This document shows, piece after piece, positions 1 to 9,215 of a stretch of 49,699 nucleotides of DNA; within the stretch, counting starts at the first letter, position 1, and the number at the start of each line of letters is the position of its first letter. The stretch is from Caldilineaceae bacterium. GTDB lineage: Bacteria; Chloroflexota; Anaerolineae; Caldilineales; Caldilineaceae. Below the pieces are notes generated by a model. That model did no database searches. It had not been told where the DNA came from and worked only from the letters and a program-made list of their open reading frames with translations. The stretch spans positions 1 to 49,699 of the forward strand of contig JAGNDO010000035.1 in assembly GCA_018003515.1 (NCBI GenBank), in the 5' to 3' direction. A program made the translations under genes and the position numbers.

Positions 1-1
1 G

Positions 2-74
2 GGCGGAGAAGGAGAGACAAGGAGAAGAGGAGAAGAGGAGGCAAGGATCTCTCCTTGTCTCCTCTTCTCCCGCC
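2..74. repeat. Purine/pyrimidine imperfect hairpin at window edge
   Basis: A purine-rich left arm (2-24) built from short GGAGAAGA-like steps faces a complementary pyrimidine-rich right arm (51-74); pairing is good but interrupted by small indels. It lies directly after the xylB stop codon and could act as a transcription end. It has the same design as other intergenic hairpins in the window, whose arms are made of short internal repeats. The element may extend beyond the window. Confidence 0.5.
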
Positions 75-1562
75 TCACCCCAGTTGCGGCCCCAGATCCT
101 TCAGCCGCGGATAGAGGCTGGTGTAAAGCGGATACATGGCAGTGTAGGTTGCCACATCCGGGCCGGGCTGGACCCGATCCGTGACCTGGACTGTGGCGGC
201 CACGGCGGCATCCACATCCGGGAAAGCCCCCGCGCCCACGGCGGCCAACAAAGCCGCCCCAAAGGCCGCGCCCTCGGTAGTGTTGACCGTGACCAACTCC
301 GTGTTCAACACATCCGCCAAAATCTGCCGCCACAAGGGACTGCGCGCCCCGCCGCCAGAGACCCGCACCTGGGTGATCTCGCCCAATCCTGCGCCCAGCA
401 TGAGTTCAAAGCTGTCTCGCAGGCCAAAGGCCACCCCTTCCAGCACGGCCCGGGTCAAATGCACCTGGGTGTGGCGCACGGTCAGACCGATGAAGCCGCC
501 CCGGGCGTCCGGGTCGGGATGGGGCGTGCGCTCGCCGGTGAGGTAGGGCAGGAAGAGCAGACCATCGCTGCCCGCCGGCACCTGCGCGGCCGGGGCCAGT
601 AGATCGTCGTAGCTGACGCCGGGAGCCAATGTGTCCCGATACCAGCGCAGACTGCCCGCCGCGGAGAGCATGACGCCCATCAAGTGCCAGCGGCCCGGCA
701 CGGCATGGCAAAAGGCGTGCAGTCGCCCCTCCGCCTCGATGACCGGGGCATCGGTCCCGGCGAAGACCACGCCGGAGGTGCCCATTGCCAGGGAGACGAT
801 CCCTGGTGTCACCGCGCCCACGCCCACGGCCCCGGCGGCCTGATCTCCGCCCCCGGCCATGACGGGCACGCCCACGGGCAATCCCGTGGCTTGCGCCGCC
901 TGCGCCGAAAGATGGCCGGTGATCTGCGGCCCTTCGTAAGTTTTGGGCAAATAGGCGGCGGGGATCTCCAGGGCAGCCAACACCTCCGGTGACCAATCCC
1001 GTTGCGCCACGTCGAAAAGCTGGGTGCCCGCGGCCCCGGCCTTGTCCGTGGCATAGTCGCCGGTGAGACGCAGACGCACGAAGTCTTTGGGCAGCAGGAT
1101 ATGCCGGGTCTTGGCCCACACATCCGGCTCGTTTTCCTGCACCCATAAAATCTTGGGTGCCGTAAAGCCGGTGAGGGCATCGTTGCCGGTGATTTGGATC
1201 AGGCGGGCCTTGCCCAAACGGGCACGCATGGTGTCACACTGGGCTTGGGTGCGCTGATCGTTCCATAAAATGGCGGGACGCAGGACGCCCCCCCCTTCAT
1301 CAAGCAGAACCAGGCCGTGCATTTGCCCCGTCAATCCAATACCGGCCACGTCTTTTGGATCAATGGCCGACATGGCCAACACCTGGCGGATGCTGGCCGC
1401 GGTGCCGTCCCACCACAGATCCGGATGCTGTTCGCTCCACAGGGGCTTGGGCGTCTCAAAGCCATATTCCGTCGCCCCCACAGCCACAATATTGCCCCCC
1501 TCGTCCATCAACAGAGCTTTGGTGGCAGTGGTGGATGAGTCGATGCCGATGAAGTAGTTCAT
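75..1562 (-). CDS. xylB: Xylulokinase
   Basis: This FGGY-family sugar kinase (495 aa, usual length) phosphorylates D-xylulose to xylulose 5-phosphate in the cytoplasm. Visible features are the N-terminal phosphate-1 loop (GIDSSTTATKA, residues 6-16), the MHGLVLLD block at 81-88 typical of xylulokinases, the catalytic Asp240 in GGGDQAAGAVG, and GTSG at 261-264 for nucleotide binding. The start is supported by AGGAG a few bases upstream. It is the last gene of the xyloside operon, following xylA; a perfect 23-bp hairpin lies in the gap between them. Adjacency to xylose isomerase makes xylulose the most likely substrate. Confidence 0.95.
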   Translation of the reverse strand: MNYFIGIDSSTTATKALLMDEGGNIVAVGATEYGFETPKPLWSEQHPDLWWDGTAASIRQVLAMSAIDPKDVAGIGLTGQMHGLVLLDEGGGVLRPAILWNDQRTQAQCDTMRARLGKARLIQITGNDALTGFTAPKILWVQENEPDVWAKTRHILLPKDFVRLRLTGDYATDKAGAAGTQLFDVAQRDWSPEVLAALEIPAAYLPKTYEGPQITGHLSAQAAQATGLPVGVPVMAGGGDQAAGAVGVGAVTPGIVSLAMGTSGVVFAGTDAPVIEAEGRLHAFCHAVPGRWHLMGVMLSAAGSLRWYRDTLAPGVSYDDLLAPAAQVPAGSDGLLFLPYLTGERTPHPDPDARGGFIGLTVRHTQVHLTRAVLEGVAFGLRDSFELMLGAGLGEITQVRVSGGGARSPLWRQILADVLNTELVTVNTTEGAAFGAALLAAVGAGAFPDVDAAVAATVQVTDRVQPGPDVATYTAMYPLYTSLYPRLKDLGPQLG

Positions 1563-1576
1563 AAATGCTCCTTTTT

Positions 1577-1627
1577 ATCGAGTATCGTGTATCGAGTATT
1601 TTTGATACTCGATACACGATACTCGAT
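1577..1627. repeat. Perfect 23-bp stem-loop between xylA and xylB
   Basis: The arms 1577-1599 and 1605-1627 are exact reverse complements with a 5-nt loop. Each arm contains an internal near-repeat (ATCGAGTAT twice around CGTGT). The same core occurs in the hairpin at 46780-46852, so this is a dispersed repeat family. In this position it could shield the xylA mRNA 3' end or lower xylB expression; that role is inference. Confidence 0.85.
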
Positions 1628-1632
1628 GTTCC

Positions 1633-2799
1633 TTATCTCACGCCCAACAGCACTTCCATGGTCAACTGATCCAACGCTTCGTAGCCCAGACCCCGTGCGC
1701 CCAGGGCGTCCCGGTCGAAGCTGGCGGTCTTGAGGGCGGCGGCTTTGGCCGGGGAGTATTTGCCCGTGAAGGCGTCCGTGCTGCCGTCGCCGCCGTTGAT
1801 CTCGGCGATCATGGCCTGGATCTCGGCGTCCGCCTGCCAGACATCGGCCTTGGCGGCCAGGAGGTCATAGGTGCGGATGCAGCCCCGGGCGAAGGCCTTG
1901 ACCCCTTCGTAATCCTCCGTGCGGTAGGCGTGGGCGTCAAAGTGGAGGGAGCCGTTGTAGCCCACCTGCTTGAGGAACTTGACCAGGAAGAAGGCGCTCT
2001 TGATGTCCGCGGCCCCAAAGCGGAAGTCCTGATCGTAGCGACCAATCACCTGGTCGTTGAGGTCGATGTGGAAGAGTTTGCCGGCGTCCCAGGCCTGGGC
2101 CACGCCGTGCAGGAAGTTGAGACCGGCCATGTGCTCGTGGGCCACTTCCGGGTTGACGCCGACCATGTCCGAATGGTCCAGGGTCTCGATAAAGGCCAGC
2201 ATGTGGCCGATGGTGGCATTGTACATGTGACCACGAGGTTCGTTAGGCTTGGGCTCCAGGGCGAATTTGAGGTCGTAGCCCTGATCCAGAACATATTCGC
2301 ATAGGAAGTTCATGGCCTCCCGGTTGCGCTGGATGGCGGCCAGAGGCTCCTTGGCCGCATCGGTCTCGGCTCCTTCCCGCCCGCCCCAGAAGACGTAGAG
2401 CTTGGCCCCGCATTCCACACCCAGGTCAATGGCCTGCATGGTCTTCTGCAAGGCATAGGCCCGCACCTTGGGATCGTTCGAGGTGAACGCGCCATCCTTG
2501 AAGACCGGGTGGCTGAACAGATTGGTGGTGGCCATTGGCACAACCAGCCCGGTGTCGGCCAGGGCTTTTTTGAAGTCGGCCACAATGCGGTCACGCTGGG
2601 CCGGGGTGGCATCGATGGGCACCAGATCGTTGTCGTGGAAGTTGACGCCGTACGCGCCGGCCTCGGCCAAAAGATGCACGATCTCCACCGGGGAAATGGC
2701 CTTGCGCACGGGTTCGCCGAAGGGATCCCGGCCCACATTGCCCACGGTCCACAGACCGAAGGTAAATTTGCGGTTAGGTTGAGCGAGTGTTGCTGACAT
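1633..2799 (-). CDS. xylA: Xylose isomerase (class I, Streptomyces-like)
   Basis: A cytoplasmic TIM-barrel enzyme that converts D-xylose to D-xylulose using two divalent metals. At 388 aa it matches the short class I enzymes. The active site is complete and sits one residue after Streptomyces numbering: Trp17, His55 and Asp58 in FHDND, Trp138, Glu182 and Lys184 in [11 protein letters not shown], Glu218, His221, Asp246, Asp256, Asp258 and Asp288. The start has AAGGAG upstream. It stands between the GH3 glycosidase and xylulokinase, completing the path from xyloside to xylulose 5-phosphate. Confidence 0.97.
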   Translation of the reverse strand: MSATLAQPNRKFTFGLWTVGNVGRDPFGEPVRKAISPVEIVHLLAEAGAYGVNFHDNDLVPIDATPAQRDRIVADFKKALADTGLVVPMATTNLFSHPVFKDGAFTSNDPKVRAYALQKTMQAIDLGVECGAKLYVFWGGREGAETDAAKEPLAAIQRNREAMNFLCEYVLDQGYDLKFALEPKPNEPRGHMYNATIGHMLAFIETLDHSDMVGVNPEVAHEHMAGLNFLHGVAQAWDAGKLFHIDLNDQVIGRYDQDFRFGAADIKSAFFLVKFLKQVGYNGSLHFDAHAYRTEDYEGVKAFARGCIRTYDLLAAKADVWQADAEIQAMIAEINGGDGSTDAFTGKYSPAKAAALKTASFDRDALGARGLGYEALDQLTMEVLLGVR

Positions 2800-2860
2800 G
2801 GTGTGGCTCCTTGGGAGTTGGTTGGTACGTTGATTGGTTGATTTTGCGTAAAGACCGAGC

Positions 2861-2970
2861 TACCCCCTCCCAGCCTCCCCCAGTTTGGGGGAGGAGCCAA
2901 ATCGCCGCGATCGGCCCGGTACGCACGATCTATCCCCTCCCCAATCTGGGGAGGGTTAGGGTGGGGTTAG
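2861..2970. repeat. GC-rich double-hairpin interspersed repeat, copy 1
   Basis: Two G/C-rich hairpins (first CCTCCCCCA...TTGGGGGAGG, second CCCTCCCCA...TGGGGAGGG) are separated by a variable spacer and end in GGGTTAGGGTGGGGTTAG. An inverted copy of the whole unit lies at 37463-37580. It fills the 191-bp gap between the GH3 gene and xylA. Confidence 0.8.
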
Positions 2971-2990
2971 TCGTTACGCTTATTTCACTG

Positions 2991-5372
2991 TTATTCCACT
3001 GTCGCCAGGGTGAAGAAAGCCCGCTCCACTTCCTGGGTTGCGCCAGTAATCTCAAAGCTGGCAGCGAGGGGCAGATCCGCCGCGGAGGTGCCGGCAAAGA
3101 GCTTGATCGTCCCCGGCTCCACCACCCAGCGCATGGACCCGTCCAGGAAGGCCAATTGGTTCACCGGCAGATCAAAACGCACGGTGCGCCGTTCGCCGGG
3201 CTGCAAGCTCAACCGCTGGAATCCGGCCAAAGCCAACAAAGGCCGGGTGATGGACGCCACCTCGTCCCGCACATAAAGCTGCACCACCTGATCCCCGGCC
3301 CGCTGGCCCGTGTTGACCACCTCCACCCACGCCGTCACGCTCTCGCCAGCCCCGGCAGTGGACCGATCCAGTCGCAAATTTTCCAGCCCAAAGGTAGTAT
3401 AACTCAACCCAAATCCAAAAGGAAAGAGCGGCGTGTTGGACAGATCCACATAGGTGGTCTTCCAATGGGAACGCCCGCCGGAGGGCTTGACGCCGTAATA
3501 GACCGGCACCTGGCCCACAGAGCGGGGGAAGGTCATGGGCAGCTTGCCGCCGGGGTTGATGTCGCCAAAAAGCACATCGGCCACGGCCTCCGCCCCCTCT
3601 TCGCCGGGCAGCCACGCCTCCACAATGGCCGGCACATGCTCCGCAATCCAACTGATGGAAAGCGGGCGACCATTGACCAACACGACGATGGTGGGCGTGC
3701 CCGTAGCCACCACGGCCTCCACCAACTCTTGTTGAACGCCGGGCAGCCCCAGGTCCGCCCGGTCTCTGGCTTCGCCGCTGGTGCAATCGTCGGTCAGGCC
3801 GGACTTGTCGCCGACCACCACGATGGCGATTTCGGCCTGGCGGGCGGCCTCCACGGCGGCGGCGATGCCATCCCGCCGCTGGCTGTTGATGTCACAACCC
3901 TGGGCAAAGTGGATGGCCGCATCCGGCCCCAACTTCTCGCCGATGGCGGCCAGGATGGGGTTGATGGGCACAAAATCCTGCACCAATTCCACATCGCTGG
4001 CCACCGCGGTGCCAAAGGGATTTTCCTTTTCCCGCATCTCGATCAACGTCTCGATGTGGCAAATATAGGTGTAATCCCCCACCAAATTGCGGGCGCTGTC
4101 GGCGTTGGGACCGATCACCGCCACGGATTTGAGCGACTTAGCCAGGGGCAGCAGATTGTCCCTGTTTTTGAGCAAAACCAGGGACTTTTGGGCAATACGC
4201 CGGGCTAACTGTCGTTGGGACGGGGTATCGAACTGGGGCGCGGCGGCGTCCACTTCCACCATTGGCTGTTCGAACAGGCCCAGCTGGAACTTGGTGCGCA
4301 AGACCCGGGCCACGCTGACATCAACCAATGCCTCGTCCACCAGCCCAGCCGCCACGGCCGCCGCCAAGGGTTCGCCGTAGCAATCCGTGCTGGGTAGTTC
4401 CACATCGATCCCTGCGTACAGGGCCATGTGGGCGGACATACCCTTGTCCCCCGCAACGTGATGGGTCTTCTGAAGCATATCCACGGCGAAATAGTCCGAG
4501 ACCACAATGCCGTCAAAGCCCCACTCGTCCCGCAAAATGTCCGTGAGCAGGCTGCGGCTGGCCGCGCAGGGCACGCCGTCGATCTCGTTATACCCATTCA
4601 TGATCGAATACAGCCCGGCCTCTTTCACCGCCGCCTCGAAGGGAGCCAAAAAGACCTCCCGCAGCTCACGGGCCGGGATATGCGCCGGATTCCAGTTGAA
4701 GCCGCCGTCGGTCAGCCCATAGCCCACGAAATGCTTGCCCGTGGCGATCACGCCTTGCCGCCAATCCTGGGTCTGGATGCCCCGCACATAGGCCGCGCCC
4801 ATGTTGGCGGTCAGGGTGGCGTCCTCGCCAAAGGTCTCCTCCACCCGCCCCCACCGGGGATCCCGCACCACATCCAGCACGGGGGACAATCCCTGGTGCG
4901 CGCCCACGGCCCGCATCTGCGTGCGCACCACGCCGGCCATCTCCCCGGCCAACTCCGGCTGCCACGTGCTGGCCAACCCGATGATCTGGGGGAAGACCGT
5001 GGCCGCCCGGGCCATATACCCGGCGCAGCACTCCTCATGCACCATAGCCGGGATGCCCAGCCGGGTCTCGTCCCGCAGCATCCGCTGGATCTCGTTGGCC
5101 ATGGCCGCGCTCTCCGTCGGCGTATAGTTGCTGGCCCCGCCGATGCGGGTGATCTGGCCGATGCCTTGGGCCAACAATTCGGCCCGCTGGGTATCGCCAA
5201 AAAGTTCATACATCCAGCGGCTGCCCAACTGGGCCAGCTTCTCCGCCAAGGTCATGCGGGAAAGCAGATCCGCAACCCGCTCGGCCACGGGCAGGGAGGG
5301 GTCTTGATAGGGCAAGAAATCGGCAGGGGCGGGCGCGTTCAATGAACCGGATGAAACCGAAAGGGTTGACAT
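2991..5372 (-). CDS. GH3 beta-glycosidase (beta-xylosidase or beta-glucosidase)
   Basis: A 793-aa family 3 glycoside hydrolase of the multidomain BglX type. The N-terminal barrel carries the Lys213-His214 pair in GKHFVGYG and the nucleophile Asp293 in FDGIVVSDYFAVD. It is followed by the alpha/beta sandwich (about 400-640) and a C-terminal fibronectin-III-like domain (about 700-780). There is no signal peptide, so it should act in the cytoplasm on imported oligosaccharides. The start has GGAG upstream. Lying between sugar permeases and xylA/xylB, a beta-xylosidase role is the best guess, but GH3 sequence alone does not separate xylosidase from glucosidase. Confidence 0.9.
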   Translation of the reverse strand: MSTLSVSSGSLNAPAPADFLPYQDPSLPVAERVADLLSRMTLAEKLAQLGSRWMYELFGDTQRAELLAQGIGQITRIGGASNYTPTESAAMANEIQRMLRDETRLGIPAMVHEECCAGYMARAATVFPQIIGLASTWQPELAGEMAGVVRTQMRAVGAHQGLSPVLDVVRDPRWGRVEETFGEDATLTANMGAAYVRGIQTQDWRQGVIATGKHFVGYGLTDGGFNWNPAHIPARELREVFLAPFEAAVKEAGLYSIMNGYNEIDGVPCAASRSLLTDILRDEWGFDGIVVSDYFAVDMLQKTHHVAGDKGMSAHMALYAGIDVELPSTDCYGEPLAAAVAAGLVDEALVDVSVARVLRTKFQLGLFEQPMVEVDAAAPQFDTPSQRQLARRIAQKSLVLLKNRDNLLPLAKSLKSVAVIGPNADSARNLVGDYTYICHIETLIEMREKENPFGTAVASDVELVQDFVPINPILAAIGEKLGPDAAIHFAQGCDINSQRRDGIAAAVEAARQAEIAIVVVGDKSGLTDDCTSGEARDRADLGLPGVQQELVEAVVATGTPTIVVLVNGRPLSISWIAEHVPAIVEAWLPGEEGAEAVADVLFGDINPGGKLPMTFPRSVGQVPVYYGVKPSGGRSHWKTTYVDLSNTPLFPFGFGLSYTTFGLENLRLDRSTAGAGESVTAWVEVVNTGQRAGDQVVQLYVRDEVASITRPLLALAGFQRLSLQPGERRTVRFDLPVNQLAFLDGSMRWVVEPGTIKLFAGTSAADLPLAASFEITGATQEVERAFFTLATVE

Positions 5373-5408
5373 GATAATGACTCCGTTGATTAGGTGGTGA
5401 GACTGGGC

Positions 5409-6254
5409 TTATTCTTTCACAGATCCCATGGCAATGCCGTTGACAATGAACCGGGAGAAGATGGCGTAGATCACCATAATGGGCGCAATCGTCACGGCAA
5501 TGCCCAGATAGATGGCCCCATACTCTGTGCGATAGACATCCCCACGCAGGGTTTGCACCAACATGGGCAGGGTATATTTCTCGATAGAGGAGATGAGGAT
5601 AAAAGCGTTGAAAAAGTTGTTCCACGAGGCCACAAAGGCAAAGATGCCCACGGTCACCGCACCGGGCACGGCAATGGGCAGCATGATCTTGTGGAAGATG
5701 CTGAATTCCCCGGCCCCGTCCACGCGGCCGGCGTCGATCAGATCCCGGATGATGATAGATTCCAGGTATTGCTTGCCGAAAAAGACCGTGCCCGCCGAAG
5801 CGATGGTGGGCAAAATCAGCGAGGCGTAGTTGTCGGTCAGCCCCAACTTTGCCATGTATTGGTAGAACCCAATGATCGAAAGCTGCATGGGGATCAACAC
5901 CAGGACGATGATAAAGTTAGAGAAGAAGCGTTTGCCCTTGAACTCGTAGACGACGATGCCGTATGCCGTCAAAAAAGCAAAGTAGACGGAGAGCACCGTG
6001 GACGCCACCGCCACAATCACGCTGTTATTGAAGCCACGCCACAGGTTGAGGCCGCGCCCCAGCAGAATGCTGTAGTTTTCCAGCAGATGGGTGCTGGGCA
6101 TCAAACTGAGCCCCTGTTGGATCTGAACCGTGGACCGGCTGGCGTTGACCAGCAGCAACCAAATGGGCAGGATCGTGACGATCAAAAGCACAAAAAGCAC
6201 AATGTAGATCAGGCCGCGCAGGATATTGGTGTTAAGTCGGTAGTTGCTCATCAT
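5409..6254 (-). CDS. CUT1 sugar ABC transporter permease, MalG type
   Basis: An inner-membrane permease of 281 aa with about six hydrophobic segments. The cytoplasmic EAA-like loop is recognisable in RDLIDAGRVDGAGEFSIFHK, the surface that docks the ATPase. GGAG precedes the first ATG; translation could also start at the second Met. It pairs with the MalF-type permease upstream and the binding protein at 7327-8781. No ATPase gene is in the operon. Substrate is probably a xylo-oligosaccharide, from the genes around it. Confidence 0.93.
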   Translation of the reverse strand: MMSNYRLNTNILRGLIYIVLFVLLIVTILPIWLLLVNASRSTVQIQQGLSLMPSTHLLENYSILLGRGLNLWRGFNNSVIVAVASTVLSVYFAFLTAYGIVVYEFKGKRFFSNFIIVLVLIPMQLSIIGFYQYMAKLGLTDNYASLILPTIASAGTVFFGKQYLESIIIRDLIDAGRVDGAGEFSIFHKIMLPIAVPGAVTVGIFAFVASWNNFFNAFILISSIEKYTLPMLVQTLRGDVYRTEYGAIYLGIAVTIAPIMVIYAIFSRFIVNGIAMGSVKE

Positions 6255-6311
6255 GATGCCATCTCCATTTTCTGGTCAGGGTGCGTTGGGAAGAACATGG
6301 GACTGGACGCT

Positions 6312-7211
6312 TTATCCATGATCTCGTTCTCGCAGGAAGTAGAAAATGCCCAAGGCACAGATCGTTGTCATCAAAAAGACGACGACGCCCACGGTTGATG
6401 CGGACCCAATGTGCCCCTTGCTGCTGCTAAACTTGAGGTACATGAGAATGTTGTTGGTCATGATCGAACCGCTGGGCGAGCCTCTGCCATCCGTGAGCAG
6501 GTAAGGAATGTCGAACATCTGCATCCCACCGACCAGGGAGGTCACAAAGACATAGATCATGATGGGCCGAAGCAGGGGAATGGTGATGCGCCAGAACATC
6601 TGCTGCTCTGTCGCCCCGTCCATCATGGCCGCCTCGTACAGTGCCACGGAGATGGAGGTCATGCCCGCCATGAGCAAAATGATGGTCGATCCAAACCACA
6701 TCCACCACTGAATGAAGACGACCAGGCTACGGGCGATGGTGACATTTTGCAGAAACTGCATGGCCTCGGGAATAAACCCGGCCCGGACCAAGACCTGGTT
6801 GATGGGACCATAGAACGAAAACAGGCTAAAGAACAGAGCGGCCACCGCAGCGGGCATGAGCAAGTTGGGCAAAAAGAAGATTGCCCGCCACAGGCCAACC
6901 GCCCGGATGCGCAAGCGCACACTGGTGAACCAAACCGAAAGCAACATGGCCACGCCGACTTGGGGGATGAAATTCAACATCCAGATCAGCCAGGTGTTCT
7001 TCACCGCGTTCAGAAAGACTTGATCCGAAAACAGGAGCCGAAAATTTTTCAGTCCGACCCAGTTCGCCGTGGGACTCATCAGGGTGGTGTCGGTAAAGCT
7101 GAGATACAGGGTGTTATAGACCGGGTAAAGCCCGAATATCAGGAAAGCAATCACAAATGGCGTGATGAAGAGATATCCGTAGTTGTCTTTCTTCAATCGG
7201 GAGGCGAGCAT
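6312..7211 (-). CDS. CUT1 sugar ABC transporter permease, MalF type
   Basis: An inner-membrane permease of 299 aa. I place the start at MLASRLKKDNYGYLF because AAAGGAG lies just upstream; a longer reading frame to 7301 would run through the intergenic hairpin and adds unrelated residues. The EAA loop is ALYEAAMMDGATEQQMFWRI. It belongs to the same operon as the binding protein, from which it is separated by a stem-loop that may lower permease expression relative to the binding protein. Confidence 0.93.
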   Translation of the reverse strand: MLASRLKKDNYGYLFITPFVIAFLIFGLYPVYNTLYLSFTDTTLMSPTANWVGLKNFRLLFSDQVFLNAVKNTWLIWMLNFIPQVGVAMLLSVWFTSVRLRIRAVGLWRAIFFLPNLLMPAAVAALFFSLFSFYGPINQVLVRAGFIPEAMQFLQNVTIARSLVVFIQWWMWFGSTIILLMAGMTSISVALYEAAMMDGATEQQMFWRITIPLLRPIMIYVFVTSLVGGMQMFDIPYLLTDGRGSPSGSIMTNNILMYLKFSSSKGHIGSASTVGVVVFLMTTICALGIFYFLRERDHG

Positions 7212-7246
7212 CTTTGGCTCCTTTGCTAGGTCGAATATGAGGGGCC

Positions 7247-7286
7247 GAGTGGGGGGGCAGTGGTTGACCCACTGCCCCCCACACTC
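7247..7286 (-). terminator. Stem-loop after binding-protein gene (attenuator-like)
   Basis: Arms of 17-18 nt (GAGTGGGGGGGCAGTGG against its complement with one bulge) around a TTGA loop, placed between the binding protein and the permeases. There is no clear T-run, so partial termination or 3'-end protection is more likely than full termination. Such hairpins after binding-protein genes commonly set a binding protein excess. Confidence 0.6.
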
Positions 7287-7326
7287 ACCGAGTGACATCA
7301 CAGGGACATCACGCGCATTCCAAAAC

Positions 7327-8781
7327 CTAGTTGATGATCAGGTCTGGGAAGTCGATACTCAGGTTGGTCTTCCAGGAAGCCCACATGTCATCAATCGAGA
7401 TTTCGCCGTTCAGGTACTGGTTCAGCGGATCGCCGAGGGCACGCCCAATGGCGTCATCGGAACCGGTCATCAGCTTGGCGTTGACGGACGGGGCCGCTGC
7501 GGCAAAGCCAGCGTAGGAATTCTGCCCGGCCAAGAAAGCGCTCAGGTCCGAGTCGTCGAAGGAGGCCGTGATCGCTTCCACCACAACCTGGCTGGAGACG
7601 AAGTCGCCCGGGGCCTGCATCTGGCTTTCGGGCACAGTGGGATCGATGGCCTTCAGGTACTCATTGGTGTAGACGCCCGTTGCCCAGTTGGTCAGGTTTT
7701 CCTGATCCAGGGTGGCGAAGCGAATGAAGTCCTTGGCCAAGTCCATCTTCGTGCTGGAGGCCATAGCGCCTAGCCAGGTGCCGCCCCATTGGTAGGCCAA
7801 GGGACCGGTGATGACGCCCCAGTCGCCACTGGTGTCATTGACACCGTCAGCCGATGCGGCGTTGGGGGCCAACACGTAGGGCAGGCCCCAAGTGGGCAGG
7901 AAGTAGCTGAAGATCTGCTTGGCGTTGCCGTTGGCATCTACCAGAGAATCGTTCATGCCGGCGAACCAGCCTTCTTGCCACTGCTGAGCCTGGGCCTCGT
8001 AGCCCTCATCACGGAACAACTTGGCGGTCTCGATATACTTCTCCACCATGGGGTCAACGACCAGAGCGTCGTCCACAACCCAGGGCTGGGCACGGTTGGC
8101 GAAGAAGGGGTTCTGGAAGTCACCGCTGGAGGCGACCATGAAGGTAGCACCGCCGGATTTCTCTTTGATCACAGCAGCGGCGGCCGTGTACTTGTCCATG
8201 TCGGACAGCAGGGCCTGGATCTCCGTGGGATCGTCCGTGCCAAAGTATTCCTTGGCCAGACTGCGGCGATAGAAGAGGGCACCGGGGGTGGCCTGATAGG
8301 CAAAGGCCTTGATCACGCCATCATACGTGCCCACGTCCGTGACAAAGGCATAGGTCTTGTTGGCCTCGGCATACGGCATCAGGTCGGCCAGGTCGGCCAG
8401 GAAGTCGGCTTCCACATACTCCTTGACAAAGGAAGCCTCCAGAGCGATCACATCAGGCGCGTCCTTCGTGCCCAGGGCGGACAGAAGCTTGGTCTGGTAT
8501 TCGCCATTGGTCATGGGGATCATGGTGTACTGGACATCCACGTTGGGGTTCTTGCCCTCATACGCAATGGCCATGGTGTTGATTTCGTTGGTGAAGGACC
8601 AAACATTCAACACGGTCTTGCCAGCGGCCGGGGCGGCGGCGGGCGCTTCGACAGCGGCAGGCGCTTCAACGGCAGCGGCGGCGGCCGGGGCTTCGGTGGC
8701 CGGGGTTGCCGCGGGGGTAGAACATGCCCCCAGGAGCATACTCAGCACCAGAATGATCACAACAAACTTATTTCGAAACAT
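7327..8781 (-). CDS. Sugar ABC transporter solute-binding lipoprotein
   Basis: A family 1 extracellular solute-binding protein of 484 aa. The start at MFRNKFVVIILVLSM has AAAGGAG upstream; a longer frame to 8943 is rejected because it precedes the signal peptide. The lipobox is LLGAC with lipid-modified Cys20, followed by an Ala/Pro-rich flexible linker (about 21-60). It is the first gene of the xyloside operon, transcribed from the promoter at 9054-9082. It should capture the sugar outside the membrane for the two permeases downstream. Confidence 0.94.
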   Translation of the reverse strand: MFRNKFVVIILVLSMLLGACSTPAATPATEAPAAAAAVEAPAAVEAPAAAPAAGKTVLNVWSFTNEINTMAIAYEGKNPNVDVQYTMIPMTNGEYQTKLLSALGTKDAPDVIALEASFVKEYVEADFLADLADLMPYAEANKTYAFVTDVGTYDGVIKAFAYQATPGALFYRRSLAKEYFGTDDPTEIQALLSDMDKYTAAAAVIKEKSGGATFMVASSGDFQNPFFANRAQPWVVDDALVVDPMVEKYIETAKLFRDEGYEAQAQQWQEGWFAGMNDSLVDANGNAKQIFSYFLPTWGLPYVLAPNAASADGVNDTSGDWGVITGPLAYQWGGTWLGAMASSTKMDLAKDFIRFATLDQENLTNWATGVYTNEYLKAIDPTVPESQMQAPGDFVSSQVVVEAITASFDDSDLSAFLAGQNSYAGFAAAAPSVNAKLMTGSDDAIGRALGDPLNQYLNGEISIDDMWASWKTNLSIDFPDLIIN

Positions 8782-8868
8782 GCGTAAATCTCCTTTGTAG
8801 AAAAACAGTGGATAGTGAGGACAACCGGAAAACAGAAACCGGGAACAGAACCAAGAAAACAGACCATC

Positions 8869-8929
8869 GCAAGCGCTTGCAGGATTTTCTAAAAAAGACT
8901 GCGGCAACATCGGACACGACAAGCGCTTG
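8869..8929. promoter_or_regulatory. Two auxiliary LacI-type operators in the 5' leader
   Basis: GCAAGCGCTTGC at 8869-8880 and CAAGCGCTTG at 8920-8929 repeat the core of the main operator at 9034-9049. They lie downstream of the operon promoter, inside the leader of the binding-protein mRNA. Spacing between centres is about 50 and 117 bp, so DNA looping by a tetrameric regulator is possible. They account for most recognisable signals in the 434-bp gap 8782-9215; no gene is seen there. Confidence 0.8.
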
Positions 8930-9000
8930 CAGAACAGGCACACAAAAGGAGCCGAGACGGATAGATTTTCAGGAATTCACGGACAATGCTTTTTTGGGGC

Positions 9001-9029
9001 TTGACAGAGCGTTTGAATAGGTGTTTACT
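9001..9029 (+). promoter_or_regulatory. Predicted promoter of the lacI-family gene
   Basis: TTGACA at 9001-9006 and TTTACT at 9024-9029 with a 17-bp spacer point towards the regulator gene. The predicted start of transcription falls at about 9036, within the main operator, which suggests autoregulation. Confidence 0.5.
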
Positions 9030-9033
9030 TGTA

Positions 9034-9049
9034 TTGCAAGCGCTTGCAA
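9034..9049. promoter_or_regulatory. Main LacI-type operator, perfect 16-bp palindrome
   Basis: TTGCAAGCGCTTGCAA is fully palindromic with the central CG typical of LacI-family sites. It covers the predicted start sites of both divergent promoters, so one bound regulator dimer could shut off both directions. The regulator gene starts at 9216. Confidence 0.85.
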
Positions 9050-9053
9050 AAAG

Positions 9054-9082
9054 AGTATATACCGACTTTTTCAGCTTGTCAA
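9054..9082 (-). promoter_or_regulatory. Strong sigma-70-type promoter of the xyloside operon
   Basis: On the minus strand TTGACA (9077-9082) and TATACT (9054-9059) are separated by exactly 17 bp. The operator at 9034-9049 follows immediately. This promoter should drive the operon from the binding protein through xylB. Confidence 0.8.
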
Positions 9083-9215
9083 CCCCCAATTCCTGCTTTT
9101 CTTGGTTCCATTTATTTTTCGTCATGGGCCATGCTGTTCTTTCAGCGGCCAATCTCTACGGTTCTGCCAAAGCTGATTTGATGCTTGGCGGGACTCAATC
9201 ACAAGTGAGCCCACC

